Positions 1 through 8,041 of a DNA stretch of 64,000 nt are shown piece by piece. How positions within the stretch are numbered: position 1 is the first letter of the stretch; each line of letters starts with the position of its first letter. The stretch is from Ruminococcaceae bacterium UBA1730 (GTDB taxonomy: Bacteria; Bacillota; Clostridia; Oscillospirales; Acutalibacteraceae). Made by a program: the position numbers and the translations under genes. The notes below the pieces were generated by a model that was not told the DNA's origin, searched no databases, and saw only the letters and a program-made list of their open reading frames with translations. The DNA is taken from assembly GCA_002315935.1 (NCBI GenBank), contig DCII01000039.1, positions 1 through 64,000 of the forward strand, read 5' to 3'.

Positions 1-25
1 CGACGCATTTATTCAGCGTTTCCCT
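1..25. repeat. Partial copy of dispersed MITE-like repeat
   Basis: The first 25 bases match one end of the element found whole at 51247-51407 and in short form at 60751-60823. The shared core is a GCATTTATT stretch followed by a GCGTTT or CGGTT block and CCT. The rest of this copy lies outside the window. It directly precedes the argD terminator. Confidence 0.6.
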
Positions 26-60
26 AAAAAAATCGGGCAGCATCAAGCTGTCCGATTTTT
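26..60 (-). terminator. Rho-independent terminator after argD
   Basis: An inverted repeat (AAATCGGgCAGC, loop ATCAA, GCTGtCCGATTT) is flanked by A and T runs. On the minus strand it forms a hairpin followed by a U tract, 12 bases beyond the argD stop codon. It ends the argCJBD transcript. Confidence 0.85.
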
Positions 61-71
61 CATATTGCAAA

Positions 72-1235
72 TTATTTACAGGCTTCTTTGATTATTTCAA
101 TCGCTTTTTGGAGCGTATCAAACGGGATATTCAGAGCCGGAAGAAGTCTGACCTTATCCTTTGCGGTCAGGCAGAGAACGCCGTTTTCCATGCACCCTGC
201 AACAATTTCAGATGCAGGCTTCGATGTTTTAATGCCTATCATCAGACCCATTCCCGAAACGCCCTCAACGCCTTCGGCATCCGAAAGAGAGTTGAAGATA
301 TATTCCGATTTCCTTCTGACTTCTGCAAGCATTGCATCGTCAATTCTTGAGAAAACGCTGCATCCTGCGGCACAGCAGACGGGGTTTCCGCCGAAGGTTG
401 AGCCGTGGTCACCGAACGAAAGAACATTCTGAACCTTTTCGCTCATGAGCGTTGCACCGAGCGGCAGACCGCCGGCAAGACCCTTTGCAGTTGATACAAC
501 ATCAGGCTCAATTCCGTAATTCATATATGAATAAAGGCTTCCCGACCTTCCGTTACCCGTCTGAACCTCATCAATGATGAGAATAATGTCATTTTCCTTT
601 GCAAAATCGGCAACTTCCTTTGCGAATTTTTCGCCGATGGGAAGAACTCCGCCCTCGCCCTGAACACATTCCATCATAATTCCCGCGGCATTATTCTCAA
701 TTGCAATTCTTTTCAGCTCTTCAATGTTGCCTGCCTCTGCGTGAACAAATCCCGGAGTAAGAGGTCTGAACAATTCGTGATAATGCTCCTGACCGGTTGC
801 CGAAAGGGTTGTGAGAGTTCTGCCGTGGAAGCTGTTTTTCAGCGTTACGATTGTATATCTGTTATCGCCGTATTTATCCGAAGAATATTTTCTTGCAATT
901 TTGATTGCACATTCATTGGCTTCCGCTCCCGAATTTGAGAAGAAAACCTTCTTCATGCCCGTTTTCTTGCAGAGCATTTCCGCAAGCCTTCCGCAGGGTT
1001 CGGTATAATATAAATTAGACATATGCTGAACCGCCGATGCCTGCTTCGTGACCGCATTGACCCATTCATCATCGCAGACACCGAAAGAGGTTACCGCAAT
1101 TCCCGAGCCCATGTCAATATATTCTTTTCCCTTGGAATCAACAACAATGCTTCCCTTGCCCGAAACGATTTCAACAGGAAATCTTTTGTATGTTCCTGCA
1201 ACATATTCTTTATCTTTTTCCTGAATAATGCTCAT
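72..1235 (-). CDS. argD: Acetylornithine aminotransferase
   Basis: PLP-dependent class III aminotransferase of 387 residues, the usual family length. It converts N-acetylglutamate-5-semialdehyde to N2-acetylornithine with glutamate as amino donor, the fourth step of arginine synthesis. Visible signatures are NSGAEANECAIK near residue 101, the cofactor-contacting IDEVQTGNGRSG, and the Schiff-base lysine K251 in STAKGLAGGLPLGA. It is the last gene of argC-argJ-argB-argD and its ATG overlaps the argB stop by 4 bases, so translation is probably coupled. Related class III enzymes such as succinylornithine transaminase are possible by sequence alone, but the operon settles the call. Confidence 0.95.
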   Translation of the reverse strand: MSIIQEKDKEYVAGTYKRFPVEIVSGKGSIVVDSKGKEYIDMGSGIAVTSFGVCDDEWVNAVTKQASAVQHMSNLYYTEPCGRLAEMLCKKTGMKKVFFSNSGAEANECAIKIARKYSSDKYGDNRYTIVTLKNSFHGRTLTTLSATGQEHYHELFRPLTPGFVHAEAGNIEELKRIAIENNAAGIMMECVQGEGGVLPIGEKFAKEVADFAKENDIILIIDEVQTGNGRSGSLYSYMNYGIEPDVVSTAKGLAGGLPLGATLMSEKVQNVLSFGDHGSTFGGNPVCCAAGCSVFSRIDDAMLAEVRRKSEYIFNSLSDAEGVEGVSGMGLMIGIKTSKPASEIVAGCMENGVLCLTAKDKVRLLPALNIPFDTLQKAIEIIKEACK

Positions 1236-2101
1236 AGTTTTTCTCCTGTAACCATTGTTCCTGCACCCTCATTGGTGAGAAGCTCCATAAGAATTGAATG
1301 GGGAACTCTTCCGTCCATGATAACAACATTTTTAACGCCCTTGTGAATTGCTTCAATGCAGCAATCAACCTTCGGAATCATTCCTCCTGAAATTATTCCG
1401 CTTTCATACAGACCTGCCGCCTCGTCAATGCTGATTTCGGGAATCAGGGTTGACGGGTCATCCTTATCCTTGAGTACACCTGCAATATCGGTCATCATAA
1501 TAAGTCTTTCGGCTTCAAGAGCACCTGCAATGTATGCCGCCGCCGTGTCACCGTTGATATTATAGGTGTTGCCTTCCTTATCGCATCCGAGGGTTGAAAT
1601 AACGGGAATATATCCCTTTTCAAGAAGGTCGGTAACTGGCTTTATGTTAATATTTGTGATTTCGCCGACATAACCGAGCTTTTCATTCTTGACTTTTGCT
1701 TCAATCAGTCTGCCGTCCATGCCCGAAAGTCCGATAGCTTTTCCGCCGTTCATTTCAAGCATATTGACGAGAGTTTTGTTGACCTTTCCTGCAAGCACCA
1801 TCTGAACTATATCAACTGTTTCCTTGTCGGTAACTCTTAAGCCGTCAACAAATTCAGCCTTTTTGCCGAGCTTACCCATGAGGTCATTGATTTCGGGACC
1901 TCCGCCGTGAACAAGCACGATTTTAACTCCGATAAGGTGAAGAAGAACAATATCCTCCATAACCTGCTCTTTGAGCTGTTGATTAATCATTGCGTTTCCG
2001 CCGTATTTAACAACAACAATTTTGCCATTGTAACGCTTGATATACGGCAGAGCCTGAGTCAGAATTTCAGCTCTCTGCGAATTTGAAAAATTATCTTCCA
2101 T
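1232..2101 (-). CDS. argB: Acetylglutamate kinase
   Basis: Amino-acid kinase family protein of 289 residues that phosphorylates the gamma-carboxylate of N-acetylglutamate. The N-terminal nucleotide-binding segment VVVKYGGNAM, the VLVHGGGPEIN loop and the C-terminal SGGMIPKVD motif are all present. The N-terminal stretch before the kinase core (about 25 residues) is compatible with the arginine-sensitive form, so feedback inhibition is possible but not proven. It lies 17 bases after argJ and overlaps argD by 4 bases. Confidence 0.95.
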   Translation of the reverse strand: MEDNFSNSQRAEILTQALPYIKRYNGKIVVVKYGGNAMINQQLKEQVMEDIVLLHLIGVKIVLVHGGGPEINDLMGKLGKKAEFVDGLRVTDKETVDIVQMVLAGKVNKTLVNMLEMNGGKAIGLSGMDGRLIEAKVKNEKLGYVGEITNINIKPVTDLLEKGYIPVISTLGCDKEGNTYNINGDTAAAYIAGALEAERLIMMTDIAGVLKDKDDPSTLIPEISIDEAAGLYESGIISGGMIPKVDCCIEAIHKGVKNVVIMDGRVPHSILMELLTNEGAGTMVTGEKL

Positions 2102-2118
2102 CTGTTTATTCTCCTATA

Positions 2119-3333
2119 TCAGGTGCGGTAATCGCCGTTGATTTTAACATAATCATATGTCAGGTCACAGCCCCACGCAGTTGCATTGAAATCGCCGTCA
2201 TTGAGGAACACAAGAATGTCAATTTCTTTTTCGAGAAGAATTTCCTTTGCAGTTTCTTCCGAGAAATCAACGCCTGCTCCGTTTTTGCAGACAAGAATTT
2301 TTCCCTTTGTGCTTTCAAAATAAACATCAATTTTCGTAACATCAACATCTGCTCCGCTGTAACCGATTGCACAGAGAACTCTGCCCCAGTTTGCGTCAGC
2401 TCCGAACATCGCCGCCTTTGTGAGCGATGAACAGATAATGCTCTTTGCAACTGTTTTTGCAATTGCTTCTGTTTTTGCACCTTCAACCTTACATTCAAGA
2501 AGCTTTGTTGCACCTTCGCCGTCACCTGCAAGAATTCTGCACAGAGCCATTGTGACGGTGTTGAGAGCCTTCATAAACGCTTTGAAATCGTCATTGTCTT
2601 CGGTAATCATTTCGTTGCCTGCAAGTCCGTTCGCAAGAACCGAAACCATATCGTTGGTTGATGTATCGCCGTCAACGCTGACCATATTGAATGTGTTTTT
2701 TATATCTCCCGAAAGAGCCTTCTGGAGCATTTCGGGTGAAATACTGCAATCCGTAGTGATGAACACAAGCATAGTTGCCATGTTCGGATGAATCATTCCG
2801 CTGCCCTTTGCAATTCCGCCGAGGTGACAGATTTTTCCGCCGATTTCGAATTCAACGGCAACCTCTTTTTTGACCGTATCTGTTGTCATTATTGCTTCTG
2901 CGGCTTCGGAAGAACCGTTTCCGTTGACCGAAGCACAAAGCTCTGCCATACCGTCTTTAATCGGGGTAATGTCAAGCGGCTGACCGATAACGCCCGTTGA
3001 GCCGACAATAACATCCGAAGCGTCAATTCCGAGCTTTTCGGCAAGCAGAAAGCTCATCTGCTCTGCAATCTCAATGCCGTTTGCGTTGCAGGTGTTTGCG
3101 TTTCCGCTGTTGCAGATAACAGCCTGAGCATAACCGTCTGAAATATGCTTTTTTGTAACCGTAAGCGGTGCACCCTTAACAAGATTTGTTGTATAAACTG
3201 CGGCGGCTGCGGCTTTCTTTTCGCTGACTATAAGTGCAAGGTCTCTTTTTGTTCTGTTTTTTCTTATTCCGCAATGAATTCCTCCTGCGGAAAAACCTTT
3301 TGCGGCACAGACACCGCCTTCAATCATTTTCAT
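2119..3333 (-). CDS. argJ: Bifunctional ornithine acetyltransferase / N-acetylglutamate synthase
   Basis: ArgJ of 404 residues. It moves the acetyl group from N-acetylornithine to glutamate, giving a cyclic arginine pathway. The self-cleavage site is clear: KGSGMIHPNMATML, with Thr187 as the new N-terminal nucleophile of the beta chain. The pathway has no separate argA or argE in this window, which fits the cyclic route. It starts 4 bases inside the end of argC. Whether it also has acetyl-CoA-dependent synthase activity (bifunctional versus monofunctional) cannot be read from the sequence. Confidence 0.95.
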   Translation of the reverse strand: MKMIEGGVCAAKGFSAGGIHCGIRKNRTKRDLALIVSEKKAAAAAVYTTNLVKGAPLTVTKKHISDGYAQAVICNSGNANTCNANGIEIAEQMSFLLAEKLGIDASDVIVGSTGVIGQPLDITPIKDGMAELCASVNGNGSSEAAEAIMTTDTVKKEVAVEFEIGGKICHLGGIAKGSGMIHPNMATMLVFITTDCSISPEMLQKALSGDIKNTFNMVSVDGDTSTNDMVSVLANGLAGNEMITEDNDDFKAFMKALNTVTMALCRILAGDGEGATKLLECKVEGAKTEAIAKTVAKSIICSSLTKAAMFGADANWGRVLCAIGYSGADVDVTKIDVYFESTKGKILVCKNGAGVDFSEETAKEILLEKEIDILVFLNDGDFNATAWGCDLTYDYVKINGDYRT

Positions 3334-4256
3334 CTTTTATCCTCCAGACCGAAATTTTCGGCTATTCCCATTAAAATATTCATGTTCTGAATTGCGGCTC
3401 CCGAAGCACCCTTGCCGAGATTATCAAATCTTGAAACAAGAATCAGCCTTTCATCATTTCCGCAAACCGAAATCTGCATATTGTCCCTGCCGCTGAATTC
3501 ACCTGCATATAATGTTCCGAGGCTTTCCGCATCGGGTTCAAAATAAACAAGTCCGTTGTCTTTATAGTTATAGTAACCATTATATATATCGGCAACATCG
3601 CTTTTCTTTATTCCGTGAAGAGGAACGGTGACCTGCATTCCGGAATAATAGGGAGCAACTATCGGACAGAAAACAGGGGCAATTTCAAGTCCGCATATCC
3701 TCGCCATTTCGGGCAGATGCTTATGCTTCTGCGAATTGCCGTACATTCCCGGAGCTTCAAGCTTCTTTTCTGGAAAATCGCATTCATAATCGGCAATCAT
3801 CTTTTTTCCGCCGCCCGAATAGCCGGTGAGCGAAAAGCAGGAAAGCTCTGCATCGGATTTTATCAGCCCGTTTTCAACAAGCGGAGCAACGAGAGAAATA
3901 AATCCGCTTGCGTGGCAACCCGGATTTGCAATTCTCTTCGACAATGCAATTTTTTCACGGTAACCCGTCAGCTCCGGAAATCCGTAAGTCCATGCAGAAT
4001 CCGTTCTGTGAGCAGTTGAAGTGTCTATTATTGCGGTATTATCATTCTCAACGAGCGAAACTGCTTCAACCGAAGCCGCATCGGGCAGGCAGAGAAAGGC
4101 AATATCGGATTTATTTATCGCTTCTTTTCTTGCATGAATATTCTTTCTGTTTTCTTCATCAAGAATAATCAGCTCAACATCTTTTCTTTCCGAAAGGCGG
4201 TCATATATGCGAAGACCTGTTGTTCCTGCACTTCCGTCAATAAAAATTTTATGCAT
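3330..4256 (-). CDS. argC: N-acetyl-gamma-glutamyl-phosphate reductase, short type
   Basis: NADPH-dependent reductase of N-acetylglutamyl phosphate. At 308 residues it belongs to the shorter ArgC class (about 310 residues rather than 340-350). The N-terminal Rossmann segment is FIDGSAGTTGLRIYDRL and the catalytic cysteine is in NPGCHASGF. It is the first gene of the operon; the ATG is preceded by GGAGAG and lies about 30 bases below a consensus promoter with an ARG box upstream. The late pathway genes argF, argG and argH are not in the window. Confidence 0.94.
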   Translation of the reverse strand: MHKIFIDGSAGTTGLRIYDRLSERKDVELIILDEENRKNIHARKEAINKSDIAFLCLPDAASVEAVSLVENDNTAIIDTSTAHRTDSAWTYGFPELTGYREKIALSKRIANPGCHASGFISLVAPLVENGLIKSDAELSCFSLTGYSGGGKKMIADYECDFPEKKLEAPGMYGNSQKHKHLPEMARICGLEIAPVFCPIVAPYYSGMQVTVPLHGIKKSDVADIYNGYYNYKDNGLVYFEPDAESLGTLYAGEFSGRDNMQISVCGNDERLILVSRFDNLGKGASGAAIQNMNILMGIAENFGLEDKR

Positions 4257-4286
4257 AAAATAACTCTCCGTGATTAATTTTCACTC

Positions 4287-4315
4287 ATATTATCACTAAA
4301 ATAATCATTTGTCAA
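4287..4315 (-). promoter_or_regulatory. SigA promoter of the argCJBD operon
   Basis: On the minus strand a perfect TTGACA (4310-4315), a 17-base spacer and TAATAT (4287-4292) stand just upstream of argC. The match to the vegetative consensus is close. Confidence 0.85.
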
Positions 4316-4322
4316 GAATTTT

Positions 4323-4340
4323 TGTGAATATTTATTCATA
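4323..4340. promoter_or_regulatory. ARG box (ArgR/AhrC operator)
   Basis: An 18-base near-palindrome with core TGAATATTTATTCA matches the ARG-box consensus (TGAAT, four A/T bases, ATTCA). A second half-site (TTATTCA, 4342-4348) lies beside it. The pair sits just upstream of the -35 element of the arg promoter, so arginine-dependent repression by an ArgR/AhrC regulator is expected. The regulator gene is not in the window. Confidence 0.8.
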
Positions 4341-4412
4341 TTTATTCATCGTTAATACAAGTTATCCGTCCTCGGCAATATCGGAATGAATAAAGAAGAC
4401 AAGAGAAAGTTC

Positions 4413-4500
4413 AGTCATTGCGAGCGAAGCGTGGCAATCCGTTTCCTTTCGTAGAGTATTACGGATTCCCACACCAGTCTGCGGACTGGTTCGGAATGAC
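4413..4500. repeat. Palindromic intergenic repeat (GTCATT..AATGAC type)
   Basis: The element begins GTCATTGCGAGCGAAGC and ends TTCGGAATGAC, so its outer 9-10 bases are inverted copies of each other. GCAATCCGT on the left also pairs with ACGGATTCC in the middle. It contains a perfect hairpin ACCAGTC-TGCG-GACTGGT. This is the style of non-autonomous intergenic repeats common in Clostridia. It codes for nothing visible. Only one copy was seen here. Confidence 0.7.
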
Positions 4501-4620
4501 AAACCTACTCCTATATTTTAGCCCCAACCTTCCGTGAAGAGCCTTTTCTTTTGCTTTATAGCAGTCATCTGCTTCGTTACTCTGAACATTCCGTATTCAA
4601 TCCATATTGTGCAAATAGAA

Positions 4621-7600
4621 TTATTGTATGAATTCGGGCAATCTTCCGAATATATATCTGAAGAAGCCGAGAATCCTGTCAAAGAATCCGTGTTTGACAA
4701 AAACGGTTTCTTTTTCGCTGATAACCTGAGTTCCGTCAAGGTCCTTTGCCGTGAAACAGACGCTGAAATCGTCTCTTGCCTCTTCAATTTCAATTGTATC
4801 CTCGGATATTATTCTGAATGAAGCTCCCGAAACAAACCACTCAATATCAGAGCAATTCTGAGCTTCGGCTGAAATCTCTATCGAGGTTCTGTAATCAACG
4901 GTCTGTCCGTCAAAGACTGATCTGTTTTTTATTCTGTAAGACGGAAACGGCTTTGCAGTTCCGGAAACAACCCTTGTGTGTGTTTCATCGCAGTTTTCGC
5001 ATTTTGCAGTTTCCGTTCCGTCAACGCCCACCGATTCGTCACAATTATAAACATAGCTTCTGAAATCATGTTCAACGGCAACTTCAAAATCCGCTTCCCT
5101 GCCCATATAGGCAACCGTCACCCTCTGAGTTCCTGCCGAACCCGTGACTGACGGAGAAAATGTGAAATAGGAATCAATGGTTTCGCTGAAGCCTTCGGCA
5201 TAGTCTGCGGTTATTCTTATTCCCGAAAGGTCAAGAGCTTCCCATTCATGATAGACCGTTTTATCCGGAAGAACGCTGACCGTAATCGTTTCGGGAATAT
5301 AATAATGCCATTCGGAATAAATAAGATAATTGTTATCGCCTTTTTTGTTGAGAATCTGCATTTCCTTGCTCTTGGCATATGTTCCCGAATAGTTGACACT
5401 CTCAAGAGATAAACAGCCCTCAAAGGCAAGATTGTCAATCCTTCCGACACTCTGCGGAACGGTAACCTTTTCAAGATTTCCACAGCCGCTGAATAAACCT
5501 TTGTTAATAACGCCGATGCCGTTCGGGAAAGAGAATTCCGTCAATCCCGAACAACCTGCAAAAGCATATCCGCCGATTTCCTTCACGAAATCGGGAATTT
5601 CAATTTTCTTAAGACTCGTGCAATTATAGAATGCGTATTCGCCGATGCTTTCAACCTTATCTGTCAGAGTAATGCCTTCAAGGTCAGAGCAGCAATAGAA
5701 AGCCTTCTCGTCAATTTCGGTCACGCTTTCGGGCAAAACAACATTTTTCAATCCCTTGCAATTGCAGAATGCGTAAGCGGCAATGCACGAAACATCCTCC
5801 GGAATAACGGTTGACTGAATACCCAGAACGAGGGTATTGGTTGAGGTGTGAATTATTGCGTTGCAGTTGTTTCTGTTGTCATATTCGGGATTATTCGAAT
5901 CAATATAAATTGCGGTAATGCCCGAGGATTCATTGAATGCTCCGACTGCAATGTTGGTTACGCTTGCGGGAATGAAAAGGTCACCTGCGGAATACCGCCG
6001 ACATCCGACAATAACTCTTTTGTAGGAATCAGAATAAATCAACGAACCCTCAACATAGCAGTTATAGTTAACGGCTCCCCAACGGCTTCCGGAGGCTGTT
6101 CCGTGATAAACAATATTCAGAACATTTTCAAAGGCAGATACTCCGATAAATCTTACGCAATCGGGAATTCTGACATTCATCACCCTTCCGCAGTGATAAA
6201 AGGCTTTTTCTCCGATGCTTTCAAGGTTATCCGAAAGAGCTATGCTCTCAAGCCCCGTGCATTCATAAAACGCATTTGACCCGATTTCCCTGACATTATC
6301 GGGAATTGTGATTTTCTTAAGACCCGTGCAACCGGAAAACGCATTGTCGCCGATAGTCTTGAGGTTTTCGGAAAAAATAATTTCCGTGATTCCGGAACAA
6401 CCTTCAAACACTCCTGCACCGATGCCCGTTACCGAATTCGGAATTTCGGAACTTCCGCTGATTGGTTTTCCGCAACCGACTATTTTCTTTTTCTGTGCAC
6501 TTTGATAAACGAGATTACCCTCGGCATAGCAATTGATATTTTCCGCTCCCCATTTGCTTCCCGATGCCGTGCCGTAATAATTAATATTGGCAACTCCGCT
6601 GAACGCTTCGGAGCCGATTGATTTAACGCTTTTAGGAATATCTATGCTTGTCAGACCCGTGCAATGATAGAATGCATATTCGCTTATGCTTGTGACCGAG
6701 CTGTCAATAACCGTTGAGAGACAACCGATAACAAGCGTATTCGTTGCGGATCTGATAACGGCATTGCAGTTGTTTCTGCTGTCAAAAACCTGATTAACCG
6801 CATCAACACGGATGGCGGAAAGAGCAGTGCACTCCGAAAACGCACACCTGCCTATGGATGAAACATTCGCAGGAACAGTAACATTCTCTATGCCGGTGCA
6901 TTGGAAAAAAGCATATTCGCCTATGGCGGTTACGCTGTTCGGAATGGTTAAATCCGTCAAGGACGAACAGCCACTGAAAGCCGAACGGCCTATTACTGTT
7001 ATCTTGTCATGCAATTTCAATTCGGTCAGAGACGAGCAACCCGAAAAGGCTTTTTCCGATATTTCGGTAACATTTTTCGGAATTGTAATTTTCGTCAGGC
7101 CCGTACACCTATACAGCGTTTCAACGCCGATATTTTCTATCGAATCGGGCAGATTTATCTCTTCAAGACCCGTGCAGTCACGGAATGCCGAATCACCTAT
7201 ATCCGTCAGCCCATCGGGAACGACAATATTTTTCAGAAAAATTTGACTGCGGAATGCATCTTTTCCGATTGCGGTTACGCTTTTGGAAATGACCGTTTCC
7301 GAGCAACCCGAAATAAGAGTATCGGAAGCCGTCAGAATAACAGCATTGCAGTTTTCACGGCTGTCATATCTCGGATTATCTTCATCAACGCTGATGCAGG
7401 TAAGCCCCGTGCACTCCGTGAAAACACCCACACCGAATTCAAGAACACCCTTCGGAATGTTGATTTTCTTAAGTCCCGTGCAAGCAATAAACGCTTCTTT
7501 GCCGATAATTTCAATGCTTTCGGGGAGAATTATTTTTGCAAGACCCGAGCATCTGGAGAATGCACCCTCTCCGATAATTTCAACGCTGTTCGGAATATCA

Positions 7601-7923
7601 ACACGGGTTATTCCCGTGCATCTTGCAAAGGCGAAGCTACCTATACGGGTAATTCCTTTTTCGATAACAACGGTTCTTATTGCCGTGTTGTCGTAGAACG
7701 GAGAAAGGCTGTAATTATAATCTTCAATTGCTCCGCTTCCGCTTATTGTCAGAACACCGGATTCGTCGTTGAAACGATATTCAGCGTTGCTTCCGCATGA
7801 ACCACAGCCAAGCTCCGTCGCTTCTGCTCTGACGGAAATTCCTTCGCCGATGCCATCTGAATTGCTCATCACAATCAGCAAACAAAGCAAAGCCGAAAGA
7901 ACCGCTCTGAATGTTCGTTTCAT
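4621..7923 (-). CDS. Secreted BspA-type leucine-rich repeat protein
   Basis: A 1100-residue extracellular protein. Residues 1-35 are a signal peptide with a KR start and a hydrophobic core. Most of the remainder, to about residue 870, is Treponema-pallidum-type LRRs (BspA family) with units such as LTSIDIPKSVKSIGSEAFSG and IGEYAFYNCT. Within it are three copies of a DNRNNCNAII-like insert and two copies of a YHGTASGSRWGA insert. A bacterial Ig-like (Big_3-like) domain follows (about 880-960), then a cysteine-bearing stretch and a C-terminal FFDRILGFFRYIFG motif. No LPXTG signal is seen. BspA-type proteins often bind host or bacterial surfaces; the ligand here is unknown. It has its own promoter and a GGAGGGG ribosome site. 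Confidence 0.85.
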   Translation of the reverse strand: MKRTFRAVLSALLCLLIVMSNSDGIGEGISVRAEATELGCGSCGSNAEYRFNDESGVLTISGSGAIEDYNYSLSPFYDNTAIRTVVIEKGITRIGSFAFARCTGITRVDIPNSVEIIGEGAFSRCSGLAKIILPESIEIIGKEAFIACTGLKKINIPKGVLEFGVGVFTECTGLTCISVDEDNPRYDSRENCNAVILTASDTLISGCSETVISKSVTAIGKDAFRSQIFLKNIVVPDGLTDIGDSAFRDCTGLEEINLPDSIENIGVETLYRCTGLTKITIPKNVTEISEKAFSGCSSLTELKLHDKITVIGRSAFSGCSSLTDLTIPNSVTAIGEYAFFQCTGIENVTVPANVSSIGRCAFSECTALSAIRVDAVNQVFDSRNNCNAVIRSATNTLVIGCLSTVIDSSVTSISEYAFYHCTGLTSIDIPKSVKSIGSEAFSGVANINYYGTASGSKWGAENINCYAEGNLVYQSAQKKKIVGCGKPISGSSEIPNSVTGIGAGVFEGCSGITEIIFSENLKTIGDNAFSGCTGLKKITIPDNVREIGSNAFYECTGLESIALSDNLESIGEKAFYHCGRVMNVRIPDCVRFIGVSAFENVLNIVYHGTASGSRWGAVNYNCYVEGSLIYSDSYKRVIVGCRRYSAGDLFIPASVTNIAVGAFNESSGITAIYIDSNNPEYDNRNNCNAIIHTSTNTLVLGIQSTVIPEDVSCIAAYAFCNCKGLKNVVLPESVTEIDEKAFYCCSDLEGITLTDKVESIGEYAFYNCTSLKKIEIPDFVKEIGGYAFAGCSGLTEFSFPNGIGVINKGLFSGCGNLEKVTVPQSVGRIDNLAFEGCLSLESVNYSGTYAKSKEMQILNKKGDNNYLIYSEWHYYIPETITVSVLPDKTVYHEWEALDLSGIRITADYAEGFSETIDSYFTFSPSVTGSAGTQRVTVAYMGREADFEVAVEHDFRSYVYNCDESVGVDGTETAKCENCDETHTRVVSGTAKPFPSYRIKNRSVFDGQTVDYRTSIEISAEAQNCSDIEWFVSGASFRIISEDTIEIEEARDDFSVCFTAKDLDGTQVISEKETVFVKHGFFDRILGFFRYIFGRLPEFIQ

Positions 7924-7956
7924 ACATTCCCCTCCATATCAAGTATCTTTTGATTT

Positions 7957-7986
7957 ATAATATATCATCTAAGTGAGTTTTGTCAA
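7957..7986 (-). promoter_or_regulatory. Promoter of the LRR protein gene
   Basis: On the minus strand TTGACA (7981-7986), an 18-base spacer and TATTAT (7957-7962) precede the LRR gene by about 35 bases. Confidence 0.75.
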
Positions 7987-7989
7987 TCG

Positions 7990-8030
7990 AAAAAGAGCTT
8001 CGGGACCTTTTCGGACCCTAAAGCTCTTTT
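7990..8030 (-). terminator. Terminator after the ceramidase-like gene
   Basis: A long inverted repeat (AAAGAGCTT ... AAGCTCTTT, with inner GGGTCC/GGACCC pairing) followed on the minus strand by a U run lies 11 bases past the stop codon of the gene at 8042-9931. It separates that operon from the LRR gene. Confidence 0.85.
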
Positions 8031-8041
8031 GCTTTAAACAT

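Larger units (their letters stand above)
4257..4620. other. Intergenic region between argC and the LRR gene
   Basis: This 364-base gap holds the argC promoter and ARG box on the minus strand (4287-4340) and an 88-base palindromic repeat (4413-4500). About 110 bases downstream of the LRR gene show no clear coding or structural signal. Confidence 0.7.

Noticed and set aside
7009..7800. Long plus-strand open frame of 263 codons in the LRR region
   Set aside because: It is antisense to a repeat-rich gene with a clear protein family, signal peptide and ribosome site; the frame is a by-product of repeat codon use.
4621..7923. Regular DNA repeats that could suggest a CRISPR array
   Set aside because: The periodicity is LRR codons; repeat units diverge, are in frame and have no unique spacers.
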